DNA of 64,000 bases, from NCBI RefSeq assembly GCF_024733565.1, contig NZ_JANIOC010000001.1:1-64000 (forward strand). Direction: 5' to 3'. Below, piece after piece: positions 34,376 to 42,258 of this stretch; position 1 is the stretch's first letter, and each line of letters begins with the position of its first letter. This DNA is from Rossellomorea sp. SC111. GTDB lineage: Bacteria; Bacillota; Bacilli; Bacillales; Bacillaceae_B. The notes beneath the pieces were generated by a model. The model was given only the letters and a program-made list of their open reading frames with translations, did no database searches and was not told the DNA's origin. The translations under genes and the position numbers were made by a program.

Positions 34376-35506
34376 ATGAATTCCATACTTTTAAAAAATG
34401 CAACCATTTATCCCATTACATCCGAGCCTATTCATAATGGAGCTTTACTCATAAAAGACGGAAAAATCAAACAAATATTCCCCCATGACGTGGAAAGAAT
34501 CCACCACGCTTCCGTATACGATTGCCAGGGGAAATTTCTTTTTCCCGGATTCATTGACTGCCACACTCATTTAGGTCTCTACGACGAAGGTACAGGCTGG
34601 GCAGGTAATGACGCCAATGAAACCATCGAGCCGATGACCCCTCATATCAGGGCCTTCGACGGTGTATACCCATTGGACCCGGGCTTTAAAGACGCCCTTA
34701 AATATGGCGTCACCACCGTGAATGTCATGCCAGGAAGCGCGAATGTCATCGGCGGTACCACAGCGGTGATCAAAACCCATGGTTCAAACATCAAGTCCAT
34801 GCTTATCAAAGAAACTTCCGGATTGAAAATCGCTTTAGGCGAAAATCCGAAACGAATCCACAGCAATGGAAACAATGATTCCATAACACGCATGGGGATC
34901 ATGGGAATGCTCAGGGAAGCCTTTTTCTCTGCTAAATATTGTGACCAGCCTGAGGAACTGAGAGTCGCTCCCTTAGTTTCTGCTTTAAAACGGGAAATCC
35001 CAGTTCGGATTCACGCTCACAGGGCAGACGATATTTTATCCGCAGTTCGTTTCGCTGAGGAATTCAACCTCGACCTCCGTATTGAACATTGCACTGAAGG
35101 TCACCTCATATCAGATGAACTTAAAGGAAAGAATTTAAAAGTTTCTGTCGGTCCGACGTTTACAAGACGCTCGAAGGTAGAGTTAAAAAACAAGAGCTGG
35201 ATCACCTACCAGAAGTTGACGGAAGCCGGTGTCGAAGTGTCGGTTACGACCGATCACCCCTACACACCCATCCAGTATCTGAACATGTGTGCGGCGATTG
35301 CTGTACGTGAAGGTTTGGAGGAACAAAAGGCATTGGAAGGAATCACCATTGCTCCTGCCAGAAACCTTGGTGTATTTGACCGGATCGGAAGTATTGAAGT
35401 GAATAAGGATGCCGATTTAGTCCTTTGGAGCCACCATCCATTCCACTTTATGGCAAAGCCCTTGTTGACATTCGTCAATGGGAAAATCGCTTATCAAAAC
35501 GTGTAG
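34376..35506 (+). CDS. Amidohydrolase (imidazolonepropionase-like)
   Basis: The 376-residue metal-dependent hydrolase has a composite beta domain flanking a TIM barrel. Metal ligands are visible in GFIDCHTHLG (HxH), RIHAHRA, RIEHCTEGH and TTDHP. It resembles imidazolonepropionase-type amidohydrolases of unassigned substrate. The ATG follows CGAAAGGAAAAACG. No clear terminator follows before the structured leader of the next gene. Confidence 0.85.
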   Translation: MNSILLKNATIYPITSEPIHNGALLIKDGKIKQIFPHDVERIHHASVYDCQGKFLFPGFIDCHTHLGLYDEGTGWAGNDANETIEPMTPHIRAFDGVYPLDPGFKDALKYGVTTVNVMPGSANVIGGTTAVIKTHGSNIKSMLIKETSGLKIALGENPKRIHSNGNNDSITRMGIMGMLREAFFSAKYCDQPEELRVAPLVSALKREIPVRIHAHRADDILSAVRFAEEFNLDLRIEHCTEGHLISDELKGKNLKVSVGPTFTRRSKVELKNKSWITYQKLTEAGVEVSVTTDHPYTPIQYLNMCAAIAVREGLEEQKALEGITIAPARNLGVFDRIGSIEVNKDADLVLWSHHPFHFMAKPLLTFVNGKIAYQNV

Positions 35507-35571
35507 AAATTTGTTAAAAATTTTCTTCAAAAATCAGCATTTTACCTATTTCCTTTTTGAGATATTTCGTA

Positions 35572-35577
35572 TATGAT
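35572..35577 (+). promoter_or_regulatory. Possible -10 element for the structured leader
   Basis: TATGAT with a weak TTTCCT 17 nt upstream (35549-35554). Transcription starting near 35584 would produce a roughly 200-nt untranslated leader before the GNAT gene at 35784. Confidence 0.35.
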
Positions 35578-35640
35578 ACAGATGGATAATATATTTCCGA
35601 TTACAAAGATGCGATCTATTCATATAGTGAGCGACTGTAA

Positions 35641-35780
35641 TGAAGGGAAGGCAAAAGGTGCGCCACCAGTTTCTTGACTGGTCTTAGTGGGTTCGATTCC
35701 CACCCCGAAATTTTTTAGTTACCATTTAAAAATTTCGAGGGTGGGATCGTACGCGAGCAGACTGCCCTCAAGGAGGGTCT
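35641..35780 (+). ncRNA. tRNA-like structured leader upstream of a GNAT gene
   Basis: 35641-35710 can be drawn with tRNA geometry. A 3-bp D-arm-like hairpin GGC/GCC has a 9-nt loop containing GG. An anticodon-arm-like stem ACCAGT/ACTGGT (35665-35670/35677-35682) has a 6-nt loop. A 4-5-nt variable region follows, then a perfect T-arm GTGGG-TTCGATT-CCCAC (35687-35703) and CCCGAAA. The 5' acceptor strand (TGAAGGG) pairs only through GGG/CCC, and no CCA is encoded. The T-arm 3' strand also belongs to an 18-bp hairpin (35698-35715 with 35728-35746, one bulged A). A third stem, CCCTC-AAG-GAGGG (35765-35777), covers the ribosome binding site. This looks like a cis-regulatory RNA or a decayed tRNA. 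No known Rfam class was recognised. Confidence 0.5.
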
Positions 35781-35783
35781 ACT

Positions 35784-36341
35784 ATGATCAAGAAACGTGA
35801 ATTACATGAGTGTCATGAACTTTATGACCTGATGGTGCACCCGGATGTCTTCCCTTTTGTGCGTCAAAAGGCGTATTCCTATGAGGAACTTCTTTTCCTG
35901 ACGAAACAAACCATTGAAGCAGAAGAACGGGGAGACCTTATTTCACGGACGATTTTGGACGAGTGGGGCAACCCTATCGGCACGATCAATTTATTTGATA
36001 TCCAGGAAAATGCAGGATTCCTTGGAACATGGCTCGGTAAACCCTTCCATGGCAAAGGCTATAACCAGCCTGCAAAGGATGCATTCTTTTCCGAGTTATT
36101 TTTTGAACTGGGCATGGAAACCATCTTTATGAGAATCAGAAAGGTGAATACCCGTTCACAAAAGGCCGCAGAAAAACTGCCTTATGTCGTAAAGGCTAAT
36201 GAATCAAGGAAATCTCTTTATGATCAATTAAATGCTCAAGAAGAAGTGTATGATTTGTATGAAATCCCTAAAGATCTTTACACCCTCTATTTATATCAGC
36301 TTCAGCAATCCCCGGAAGAAGAGCAGGCGCTTGAAGCGTAA
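35784..36341 (+). CDS. GNAT-family acetyltransferase (RimJ/RimL-like)
   Basis: The 185-residue protein has the RimL-type layout RTILDEWGNPIGTINLFDI, WLGKPFHGKGYNQPAKDAFF (acetyl-CoA loop) and ETIFMRIRKVNTRSQKAAEKL. It has an additional acidic C-terminal tail rich in Tyr, Glu and Gln (VYDLYEIPKDLYTLYLYQLQ). Such enzymes acetylate N-termini, amino acids or small amines, and the substrate is unknown. The ribosome binding site GGAGGG lies inside a small hairpin, and the long structured leader suggests post-transcriptional control. Confidence 0.85.
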   Translation: MIKKRELHECHELYDLMVHPDVFPFVRQKAYSYEELLFLTKQTIEAEERGDLISRTILDEWGNPIGTINLFDIQENAGFLGTWLGKPFHGKGYNQPAKDAFFSELFFELGMETIFMRIRKVNTRSQKAAEKLPYVVKANESRKSLYDQLNAQEEVYDLYEIPKDLYTLYLYQLQQSPEEEQALEA

Positions 36342-36347
36342 AGACAG

Positions 36348-36394
36348 AAAAAGGTTATCACAAAGGTATTTACCCTTTGTGATAACCTTTTTGT
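36348..36394 (+). terminator. Strong terminator of the GNAT gene
   Basis: AAAAAGGTTATCACAAAGG and CCTTTGTGATAACCTTTTT form a near-perfect stem of 19 bp with U-tracts on both strands. It probably also serves the convergent membrane protein gene. Confidence 0.93.
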
Positions 36395-36404
36395 TAAGAA
36401 CGGA

Positions 36405-36983
36405 TTAAAAGGAGGCATGGATCATAAAAAATATGGTAAAAGTGATGGCTAGCTTTAGATGCCATGCCCGGTCCTTCCTTTTGAAGCGCTTAAATCCCAT
36501 GCCTACTAGGAGGAAGAGCGTGATACTCGAGAGTATCCCCGTTATATTTGTGAAGTCCCAATGGAAATCTCTGATGATTGCCAGAATTCCGTGTAACACT
36601 ACACCTGCCGTTGCCAATAGTGCTAAGGGAACGTGCCATTTCCTCAACAGCTTTCCTGCAAATTGGACAAAGCGTTTTATTTCAATATCCTTCCACTTTA
36701 CTTCTTTCAGGCCATTCCATTTCAATAACAGGAAGATCGGAAAGATACTGAGGACGACAAAATAAATAATTCTTGCTATGGACCCGAATTGTTTGAGAAA
36801 TTCCTTGTAGGATTCCTCATCCATCCCCATGAGCACTTCCTGGTTAGCCGTTATGAGGAGAATTCCTGCAGCAGATAAACAGCTGCTTAGTACCAAATAG
36901 AAGATGATATTTTTCCGTTCCTTTGGACTTGGGATGAATTTCGATAAAAATGATGGGTGGCTTACTTTCGATTTGGATTCCAT
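36405..36983 (-). CDS. Putative haem-binding membrane protein (192 aa)
   Basis: The protein has about five membrane segments. The last two long helix pairs carry histidines at the same spacing: H117 and H131 in WHVPLALLATAGVVLH, and H175 and H189 in WHLKLAITFTIFFMIH. This i/i+14 pattern resembles the bis-histidine haem ligation of cytochrome b-type and ferric-reductase-like proteins. The family was not recognised, so a haem b function is inferred from spacing only. It is monocistronic and convergent with the GNAT gene. Confidence 0.7.
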   Translation of the reverse strand: MESKSKVSHPSFLSKFIPSPKERKNIIFYLVLSSCLSAAGILLITANQEVLMGMDEESYKEFLKQFGSIARIIYFVVLSIFPIFLLLKWNGLKEVKWKDIEIKRFVQFAGKLLRKWHVPLALLATAGVVLHGILAIIRDFHWDFTNITGILSSITLFLLVGMGFKRFKRKDRAWHLKLAITFTIFFMIHASF

Positions 36984-37110
36984 TTACTTTCTCCTATTAT
37001 CATTAAGAATTATACGTTTACTATAACCTTCAACCATGAAAAATAAATGAAATTCCAATGAATATTCTTTTTTTCAATGCCTAATCGTTGGAATTTATCT
37101 TTTTGAAGAA

Positions 37111-37153
37111 GCAAGTGGTGGTTCATTTCCGCTCGATGTGCTCGCTTTCCACG
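37111..37153 (+). repeat. Dispersed repeat, copy C (short)
   Basis: The copy reads GCAAGTGGTGGTTCATTTCC, then GCTCGATGTGCTCGCTTTCC and ACG. The order TGGTT-ATTTCC-GCTCGCTTTCC matches copies A and B. It ends a few bases from the terminator of the DUF2639 gene. Confidence 0.55.
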
Positions 37154-37156
37154 AAT

Positions 37157-37226
37157 TAAAAAGGAGCTGAATGTGTTGATGCATGATCTTCAATTCTAAG
37201 ATCAGCAACGATACACTCAAACTCCT
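37157..37226 (-). terminator. Long imperfect terminator of the DUF2639 gene
   Basis: On the minus strand a roughly 60-nt hairpin opens with GGAGTTTGAGTGT and closes with ACATTCAGCTCC, with internal TGATCTT/AAGATCA, and is followed by TTTTTAATTCG. Confidence 0.6.
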
Positions 37227-37230
37227 ATTC

Positions 37231-37380
37231 TTATTTCTGTTTAGCCATTTTCTCGAAATACAGGTTTCTAACCACAAATGTTTTATAATTTTCCAATTTC
37301 CTTTTTTCTATAGGATGATGGTTGATTCCCATCTTTTTAAGTTCTTGTAGATACCATCCTTTTGAGTACTGATACGCCAT
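37231..37380 (-). CDS. DUF2639-like (YflJ-type) small protein, 49 aa
   Basis: The frame encodes MAYQYSKGWYLQELKKMGIN, HHPIEKRKLENYKTF and VVRNLYFEKMAKQK. The GW..Q.LK..GI..HPIE..K...YKT...RNLY pattern resembles the short YflJ/DUF2639 proteins of Bacillales, whose function is unknown. GGGGAG lies 8 nt before the ATG at 37380, and a terminator follows. The family name is from memory of the pattern, not a search. Confidence 0.75.
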   Translation of the reverse strand: MAYQYSKGWYLQELKKMGINHHPIEKRKLENYKTFVVRNLYFEKMAKQK

Positions 37381-37440
37381 TCCACTTCTCCCCTTCACCC
37401 ATTTGTATACTATATGCTTGAAGGGGAGTCCAATGACTTT

Positions 37441-38511
37441 TTATCGGGACATGGAGGAAAGTACCTCGTACATGTCCTGGATGGTGTAGGCTTTTTCACC
37501 TTTTTCCATATTGCGAATCATTGTGTCACGATTTTCCTTAAGCTCGTTGACACCCGCCAAAAAGCTCTTTTCGCTCAGCTCTTCTTCTTCCAGCTTTAAC
37601 GCATAGCCGTGTTTAACGAAGCTGTTGGCATTCAGGATTTGATCTCCACGGCTTGCTTCCCTTGATAGGGGAATCAATAACATCGGTTTCTTTAAGGCTA
37701 GAAATTCAAAGATGGAATTCGAACCGGCACGGGATATCACGAAATCCGTCATCGCAAGGTAATGAGGCAGTTCACCCTTGATGAATTCGTATTGACGATA
37801 TCCTTTTTGTACTAGGCTTTCATCCACATTTCCTTTTCCACAAATATGAATGATTTGAAAGGTAGAAAGCAGCTCCTCCAGATTCCCTCTTACCGCTTCG
37901 TTAATCTTTCTCGCTCCAAGACTTCCTCCCATGATCATCAAAACAGGCGTATCCTCATAATAACCAGTTAACCGCTTCCCTTCACGGGCATCACCCGTAA
38001 ATAATTCTTCACGGATGATGGCTCCTGCGCATAATGATTTATCACTCGGAAGGGATTGGACCGTTTCCGGGAAAGTCGTAAATATTTTTGTAGCGAATGG
38101 GACGGCAAGTTTATTGGCGAGTCCCGGAGTGACATCGGATTCATGGATTGCCACAGGAACTTTGGCTATCTTAGCAGCCATGACGACCGGGACGGAAACA
38201 AATCCCCCTTTGGAAAAGATGATGTCCGGTTTCGTCTTCCTGATGACGGATAGAGCGTCAACTACCCCTTTCATCACTCGAAAGGGATCTGAAAAGTTTT
38301 TCCAGGAAAAATATCTTCTAAGCTTCCCGCTGGAAATGCTTTTGTACGGGATATGTGGAAATTGTTCAGTAATGATTTCCTTTTCAATTCCATCTTCAGA
38401 ACCTATATACGTTATGTCCCATCCTTCTTTTTCAAAGTGTGGAATCAGTGCTGTATTAACCGTGACGTGGCCCGCTGATCCTCCGCCCGTAAATAATATA
38501 CGTTTCTTCAT
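37441..38511 (-). CDS. murG: MurG-type UDP-N-acetylglucosamine transferase
   Basis: The 356-residue GT-B glycosyltransferase is peripheral to the inner membrane leaflet and converts lipid I to lipid II. Signatures are [13 protein letters not shown] (8-20), [35 protein letters not shown] and [19 protein letters not shown]. The gene stands alone rather than in a dcw cluster, so it may be a second MurG copy, as in B. cereus and other bacilli. Upstream, 38512-38785 (274 bp) separates it from the divergent MATE gene, and no clear operator was seen there. Confidence 0.93.
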   Translation of the reverse strand: MKKRILFTGGGSAGHVTVNTALIPHFEKEGWDITYIGSEDGIEKEIITEQFPHIPYKSISSGKLRRYFSWKNFSDPFRVMKGVVDALSVIRKTKPDIIFSKGGFVSVPVVMAAKIAKVPVAIHESDVTPGLANKLAVPFATKIFTTFPETVQSLPSDKSLCAGAIIREELFTGDAREGKRLTGYYEDTPVLMIMGGSLGARKINEAVRGNLEELLSTFQIIHICGKGNVDESLVQKGYRQYEFIKGELPHYLAMTDFVISRAGSNSIFEFLALKKPMLLIPLSREASRGDQILNANSFVKHGYALKLEEEELSEKSFLAGVNELKENRDTMIRNMEKGEKAYTIQDMYEVLSSMSR

Positions 38512-38785
38512 ATGTATAAACTCCTAACTCATAATCTTATTTCCTTCTCTCTAACCATTATACACTTTACCAAAAATACAGGCGGGATAGAACTACGAAA
38601 ATTTGACAGAAGAAATTCCTGCCATTGTTTTGTCATTCTTCCCCTCCAACATGGTCATTTCGTCTGATTCATACTGAGTCCTCGTCCGTTAGCATATTTC
38701 ACTCTATATCCCCATGAAAATATGGTACAGTATGATAGTGAAATCACCATGCTATATCTGAAGGCATTCAGGAGGAGTACGTCCA

Positions 38786-40144
38786 ATGAGAGAAACTCAT
38801 ACAATGAAAGATAAGATCAAACAACTATCCATCATACTCATTCCCATCCTAGTCACGCAGCTTGGGATGTTTGCCATGAACTTCTTCGACACGATCATGT
38901 CAGGGAAGTATTCTCCCATTGATCTTGCAGGTGTCGCCATCGGCTCTTCCCTTTGGGTACCGGTCTTTACAGGATTAAGCGGGATCCTTTTGGCCGTGAC
39001 GCCAATCGTCGCCCAATTGAACGGACGCGGCAACAAGAAAGAAGTTCCCCATACTGTACTTCAAGGTGTTTATGCCGCCATCGCTTTATCCCTCCTCGTC
39101 ATGGGGACTGGGGGACTCGCCCTCAACCCCATATTAAACGGGATGAATATAGAACCGGAAGTCCGTATTGTAGCGAAGGAGTATCTCATTGCCCTCTCGT
39201 TCGGAATGATTCCCTTATTTATCTATAATGTATTAAGATCATTCATCGACGCCATGGGGATGACGAGGGTGACCATGTTCATCACTCTCACGTCCTTGCC
39301 GATTAATGTAGTGTTCAATTATCTTCTTATTTTCGGTAAATTGGGGTTTCCCGCCCTTGGAGGAGTGGGGGCAGGTGTTGCGTCTGCCATCACCTATTGG
39401 CTGATTACACTCATTGCCTTCTGGGTCGTCCATACGAAAGGGCCATTTAGTCAATATAATATCTTCAGGAGCTTCCATAAGCCTGACCTTTCTAAATGGA
39501 AGGAAATTTTTGTGATCGGTGTACCGATTGGTTTATCCATTTTCTTCGAAGTAAGCATTTTTTCAGCTGTTACCTTGTTGATGAGTCATTACGATACGGT
39601 TGTAATTGCGGCTCATCAGGCAGCAATCAATTTTGCATCCTTCCTCTATATGATCCCGCTGAGTATTTCCATGGCATTGACCATCGTTGTAGGATTTGAG
39701 GTCGGTGCAAAGAGGCTTCGGGATGCAAAGGTTTACAGCTGGATGGGCGTCAGCTTTGCATTGTTGTTGGCTGTCATATATGGAGTCATACTACTCGTCT
39801 TCCGTTCTGAAATCGCCTATCTTTACTCGGATGATGCGTATGTATTAGAATTAACGGCTCACTTCTTATTATATGCCGTATTCTTCCAGCTTTCAGATGC
39901 GATACAAGCCCCTGTCCAAGGTGCACTTAGAGGATATAAGGATGTCAATATCACCTTTATCATGGCTCTTGTATCTTATTGGGTAATCGGCCTTCCATTG
40001 GGATATTTCCTTGCTAACTACACCCATTTCGGACCGTACGGCTACTGGCTTGGGCTTACATCAGGCTTAACGGCAGGCGCCATAACGTTGTCTGGCAGGC
40101 TTTTATTTATACAAAAGAAGAACAGAAAACAGTATAGTCATTAA
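38786..40144 (+). CDS. MATE-family multidrug efflux transporter (NorM-like)
   Basis: The 452-residue protein has 12 predicted membrane segments in two homologous halves. MATE motifs are visible: FDTIMSGKYSPIDLAGVAIG in the first half, GVGAGVASAITYW, and HQAAINFASFLYMIPLSISM in the second. These are Na+- or H+-driven exporters of cationic drugs, and the substrate is unknown. The ATG at 38786 follows CAGGAGGAGTACGTCCA. A bidirectional terminator lies between it and ytkK. Confidence 0.92.
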   Translation: MRETHTMKDKIKQLSIILIPILVTQLGMFAMNFFDTIMSGKYSPIDLAGVAIGSSLWVPVFTGLSGILLAVTPIVAQLNGRGNKKEVPHTVLQGVYAAIALSLLVMGTGGLALNPILNGMNIEPEVRIVAKEYLIALSFGMIPLFIYNVLRSFIDAMGMTRVTMFITLTSLPINVVFNYLLIFGKLGFPALGGVGAGVASAITYWLITLIAFWVVHTKGPFSQYNIFRSFHKPDLSKWKEIFVIGVPIGLSIFFEVSIFSAVTLLMSHYDTVVIAAHQAAINFASFLYMIPLSISMALTIVVGFEVGAKRLRDAKVYSWMGVSFALLLAVIYGVILLVFRSEIAYLYSDDAYVLELTAHFLLYAVFFQLSDAIQAPVQGALRGYKDVNITFIMALVSYWVIGLPLGYFLANYTHFGPYGYWLGLTSGLTAGAITLSGRLLFIQKKNRKQYSH

Positions 40145-40165
40145 ATAATGAATAAGAAAATTGTG

Positions 40166-40206
40166 ACCGAAAGAGCAACGGACTGCTCCTATGCCGTTGC
40201 TCTTTA
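40166..40206. terminator. Bidirectional terminator between MATE gene and ytkK
   Basis: AAGAGCAACGG and CCGTTGCTCTT form an 11-bp stem. The plus strand continues TATTG, and on the minus strand the stem is followed by TCGGTCAC. The stem abuts the ytkK stop codon. Confidence 0.75.
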
Positions 40207-40980
40207 TTGATGAAACACCTTTCCAAGGACATCCTTACCACCCGTAACGGGAATGATGGAACCGGTAATGAAATCAGATTCTTCCTGACATAGGAATGTA
40301 ATGATCCTCGCCAAATCTTCTCCAGTTCCAGGTCGTCCAATGGGTGTATGTGGATCATGTTGCTCTTTCGCAAGACTGATTTCTTTTTCCTTCCAATCAT
40401 CTACTATATCACCCGGGCAGACCATATTTGCCGTTATGCCGTTCTCTGCTTCTTCGATTGAAATCGTTTTTGTGAAGGAAGCGAGACCGGCTTTAGCTGC
40501 AGCGAATGCAGAACGGTAAATCCAGCCCGGTGCTGATTCAACCCTATCATATCCAAATGTGATGATCCTTCCCCATTGTTTTTCACGCATTTTTGGAATC
40601 AATAACCGTGATAAGTAAAATACACTATTTAAATTCCCATTCACAATATAATTCCATTCTTCAGGGGAATAATCGACGAATGATTTTCTTTCTTTTACAA
40701 AGGGTCCGGCATTGTGAATCAGGATGTCGACGCTCTTCACCTTACTCCAGATTTCTGAAGCCATACGTTCACATTCTTCCGGTACGGAAATATCCCCCTT
40801 GATCGGAAAGATGGAATTGGAGTAGGTTTGGATTAATTCAGTAACCAACTTCTCCACAAAAGAATCATCGCTTCTATAGTTAAGGATGACCGTGTATCCT
40901 TGTTTAGAGAATGCCTCCACCGTCTTTCTTCCGATTCCCTTTGATCCGCCCGTTATGAGGACAACTTTATCTTCTTTCAT
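40204..40980 (-). CDS. ytkK: YtkK-like short-chain dehydrogenase family protein
   Basis: The 258-residue SDR-fold protein has cofactor motif TGGSKGIG (10-17) and HNAG near residue 89. At the position of the catalytic Tyr in YxxxK it has Phe159 (FAAAK, Lys163 kept), and the usual Ser about 13 residues earlier is not apparent. Segments such as ERKSFVDY, SIEEAENGITANMVCPGDI and PIGRPGTGEDLARIITFLC are recalled as close to B. subtilis YtkK, which shares the Phe. It may bind NAD(P) without ordinary SDR catalysis. The start at 40980 follows GGAGTGAGCTTG. Confidence 0.85.
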   Translation of the reverse strand: MKEDKVVLITGGSKGIGRKTVEAFSKQGYTVILNYRSDDSFVEKLVTELIQTYSNSIFPIKGDISVPEECERMASEIWSKVKSVDILIHNAGPFVKERKSFVDYSPEEWNYIVNGNLNSVFYLSRLLIPKMREKQWGRIITFGYDRVESAPGWIYRSAFAAAKAGLASFTKTISIEEAENGITANMVCPGDIVDDWKEKEISLAKEQHDPHTPIGRPGTGEDLARIITFLCQEESDFITGSIIPVTGGKDVLGKVFHQ

Positions 40981-41115
40981 CAAGCTCACTCCACGTACTC
41001 GTTATATCTCAATAGTATGAATGATTATCGGGAATTGCAAATCTAAGCTCTTACATAATACGTTTAACATGATATAAGAAACCGTGTATTCATTTCGTTT
41101 AATTATGGGAGAATA

Positions 41116-41152
41116 AAAAAAACAGCCTCTCCAAAGAGAGACTGCTTTTGTT
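41116..41152 (-). terminator. Terminator of the CAP-domain gene
   Basis: On the minus strand AGCAGTCTCTC, TTTGG, GAGAGGCTGTT, then TTTTTTTATTC, 8 nt after the stop codon. Confidence 0.9.
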
Positions 41153-41159
41153 CGTGAAA

Positions 41160-41939
41160 TTACTTACCGATGAACTGTTGAGTCCAGTAGTTACCATTCT
41201 CTACATATCCCACACCGATGTGAGTGTAGTTTGAGCTCATGATATTTTTACGGTGACCTTCACTATTCATCCATGCCTGTACTACTTCTTCAGGTGTCTG
41301 TTGACCCATAGCGATGTTTTCACCTGCAGAGCTGTACTGGATGCCAAACTGCTTCATCATGTCGAATGGTGAACCATACGTAGGGCTTGTGTGAGAGAAG
41401 TAGTTGTTCGCTTGCATGTCACGAGACTTCTCACGTGCTACCTTGCTTAATTCTGCATCTACTTTAAGAGCTGGCAGTCCTTGTTTTGCACGTTCCTGGT
41501 TAGTCAATTCCACTACTTTTTGTTCAAACTGACTCAATTGACCAGATTGTTCGCTTGCTTGCTCTGATTGTTGTTTTTGTTCATTTGAAGCTGGAGCTGG
41601 AGCAGGCGCTTCTGACTTTGGTGCTTCTGCAGGTGCAGGAGCTTCCGCTTTTGGTGCTTCCTTAGCTGGAGCAGGTGCCGCCGCCTCTGCTTTTGGAGCC
41701 TGTCCATTTAATAATTCTTGTACATTTATATTTTTGCCGTCGATTTGGTATTTTGATAGAACATCCTGAACAAATTTGTTAAGATCTTCTTGATTACCAT
41801 TATATTTAAAGGCGTTCACTTTTTGAGCGACCTTATCTTGTGCTGGACACGGTGCTGCAGCGTCAGCTTTACCTGCTGCGAATGGAGTTGCTAATAATGT
41901 TAATGCCGTTGCTGCTGAAACCATCATTTTCTTATTCAT
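41160..41939 (-). CDS. Secreted CAP/SCP-domain protein (YkwD-like)
   Basis: The 259-residue exported protein begins MNKKMMVSAATALTLLATPF and has a signal peptide with cleavage near KADAAA. A region resembling other spore or wall CAP proteins (VQDVLSKYQIDGKNINVQEL) and an Ala/Pro/Lys/Glu linker (about 75-140) follow. The C-terminal CAP domain (about 140-259) shows VVELTNQERAKQGLPAL, YFSHTSP, GENIAMGQ, WMNSEGHRKNIM and HIGVGY. The start at 41939 follows AAGGAGGAATTCATTTT. Function in bacilli is unsettled and possibly related to the cell surface or spore. Confidence 0.88.
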   Translation of the reverse strand: MNKKMMVSAATALTLLATPFAAGKADAAAPCPAQDKVAQKVNAFKYNGNQEDLNKFVQDVLSKYQIDGKNINVQELLNGQAPKAEAAAPAPAKEAPKAEAPAPAEAPKSEAPAPAPASNEQKQQSEQASEQSGQLSQFEQKVVELTNQERAKQGLPALKVDAELSKVAREKSRDMQANNYFSHTSPTYGSPFDMMKQFGIQYSSAGENIAMGQQTPEEVVQAWMNSEGHRKNIMSSNYTHIGVGYVENGNYWTQQFIGK

Positions 41940-42258
41940 AAAAATGAATTCCTCCTTAGTGAATGTGTTTTTCTTTGCTGCACATTCATCATACCACCCT
42001 GTTTTTGTTACATTTACGGGAGAACTTGGCAACTAGTAAACAATTGTTCTATTTTGAAAGACAATTTCTTTATAGTAAGATAGTAACCACTGATTTTAGT
42101 AGGAGGAAAAGCATTTTTAAATGATTTACTTACATTTCCAATAGCTGAACGAATTGGATGCAACAACTAATTATTACCGGTATCTGATTCTTGACAGGTT
42201 TTTAACAGCTCACTCAATGTAACGGATGTTACAGTAACATTTCAAAGCAGGAAGGATT
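41940..42258. other. 319-bp non-coding stretch with palindromes and orphan signals
   Basis: No gene was found. It contains an orphan AGGAGG followed by ATG at about 42120 that opens only six codons, a TTGACA at 42191-42196, and overlapping palindromes TGTAAC-GGAT-GTTACA (42218-42233) and ATGTTACAGTAACAT (42226-42240). The right end lies just past the rhodanese-like gene stop codon, and no terminator tail follows the palindromes. Confidence 0.5.

Noticed and set aside
35641-35720. Functional tRNA gene suggested by the TTCGATT T-arm
   Set aside because: The acceptor stem pairs only through GGG/CCC, the anticodon-like loop has six bases, the D-stem is three pairs and no CCA is encoded. A circularly permuted tRNA was also considered (ATTTCGAGGG downstream pairs with CCCGAAAT), but no D-arm or anticodon arm follows it.
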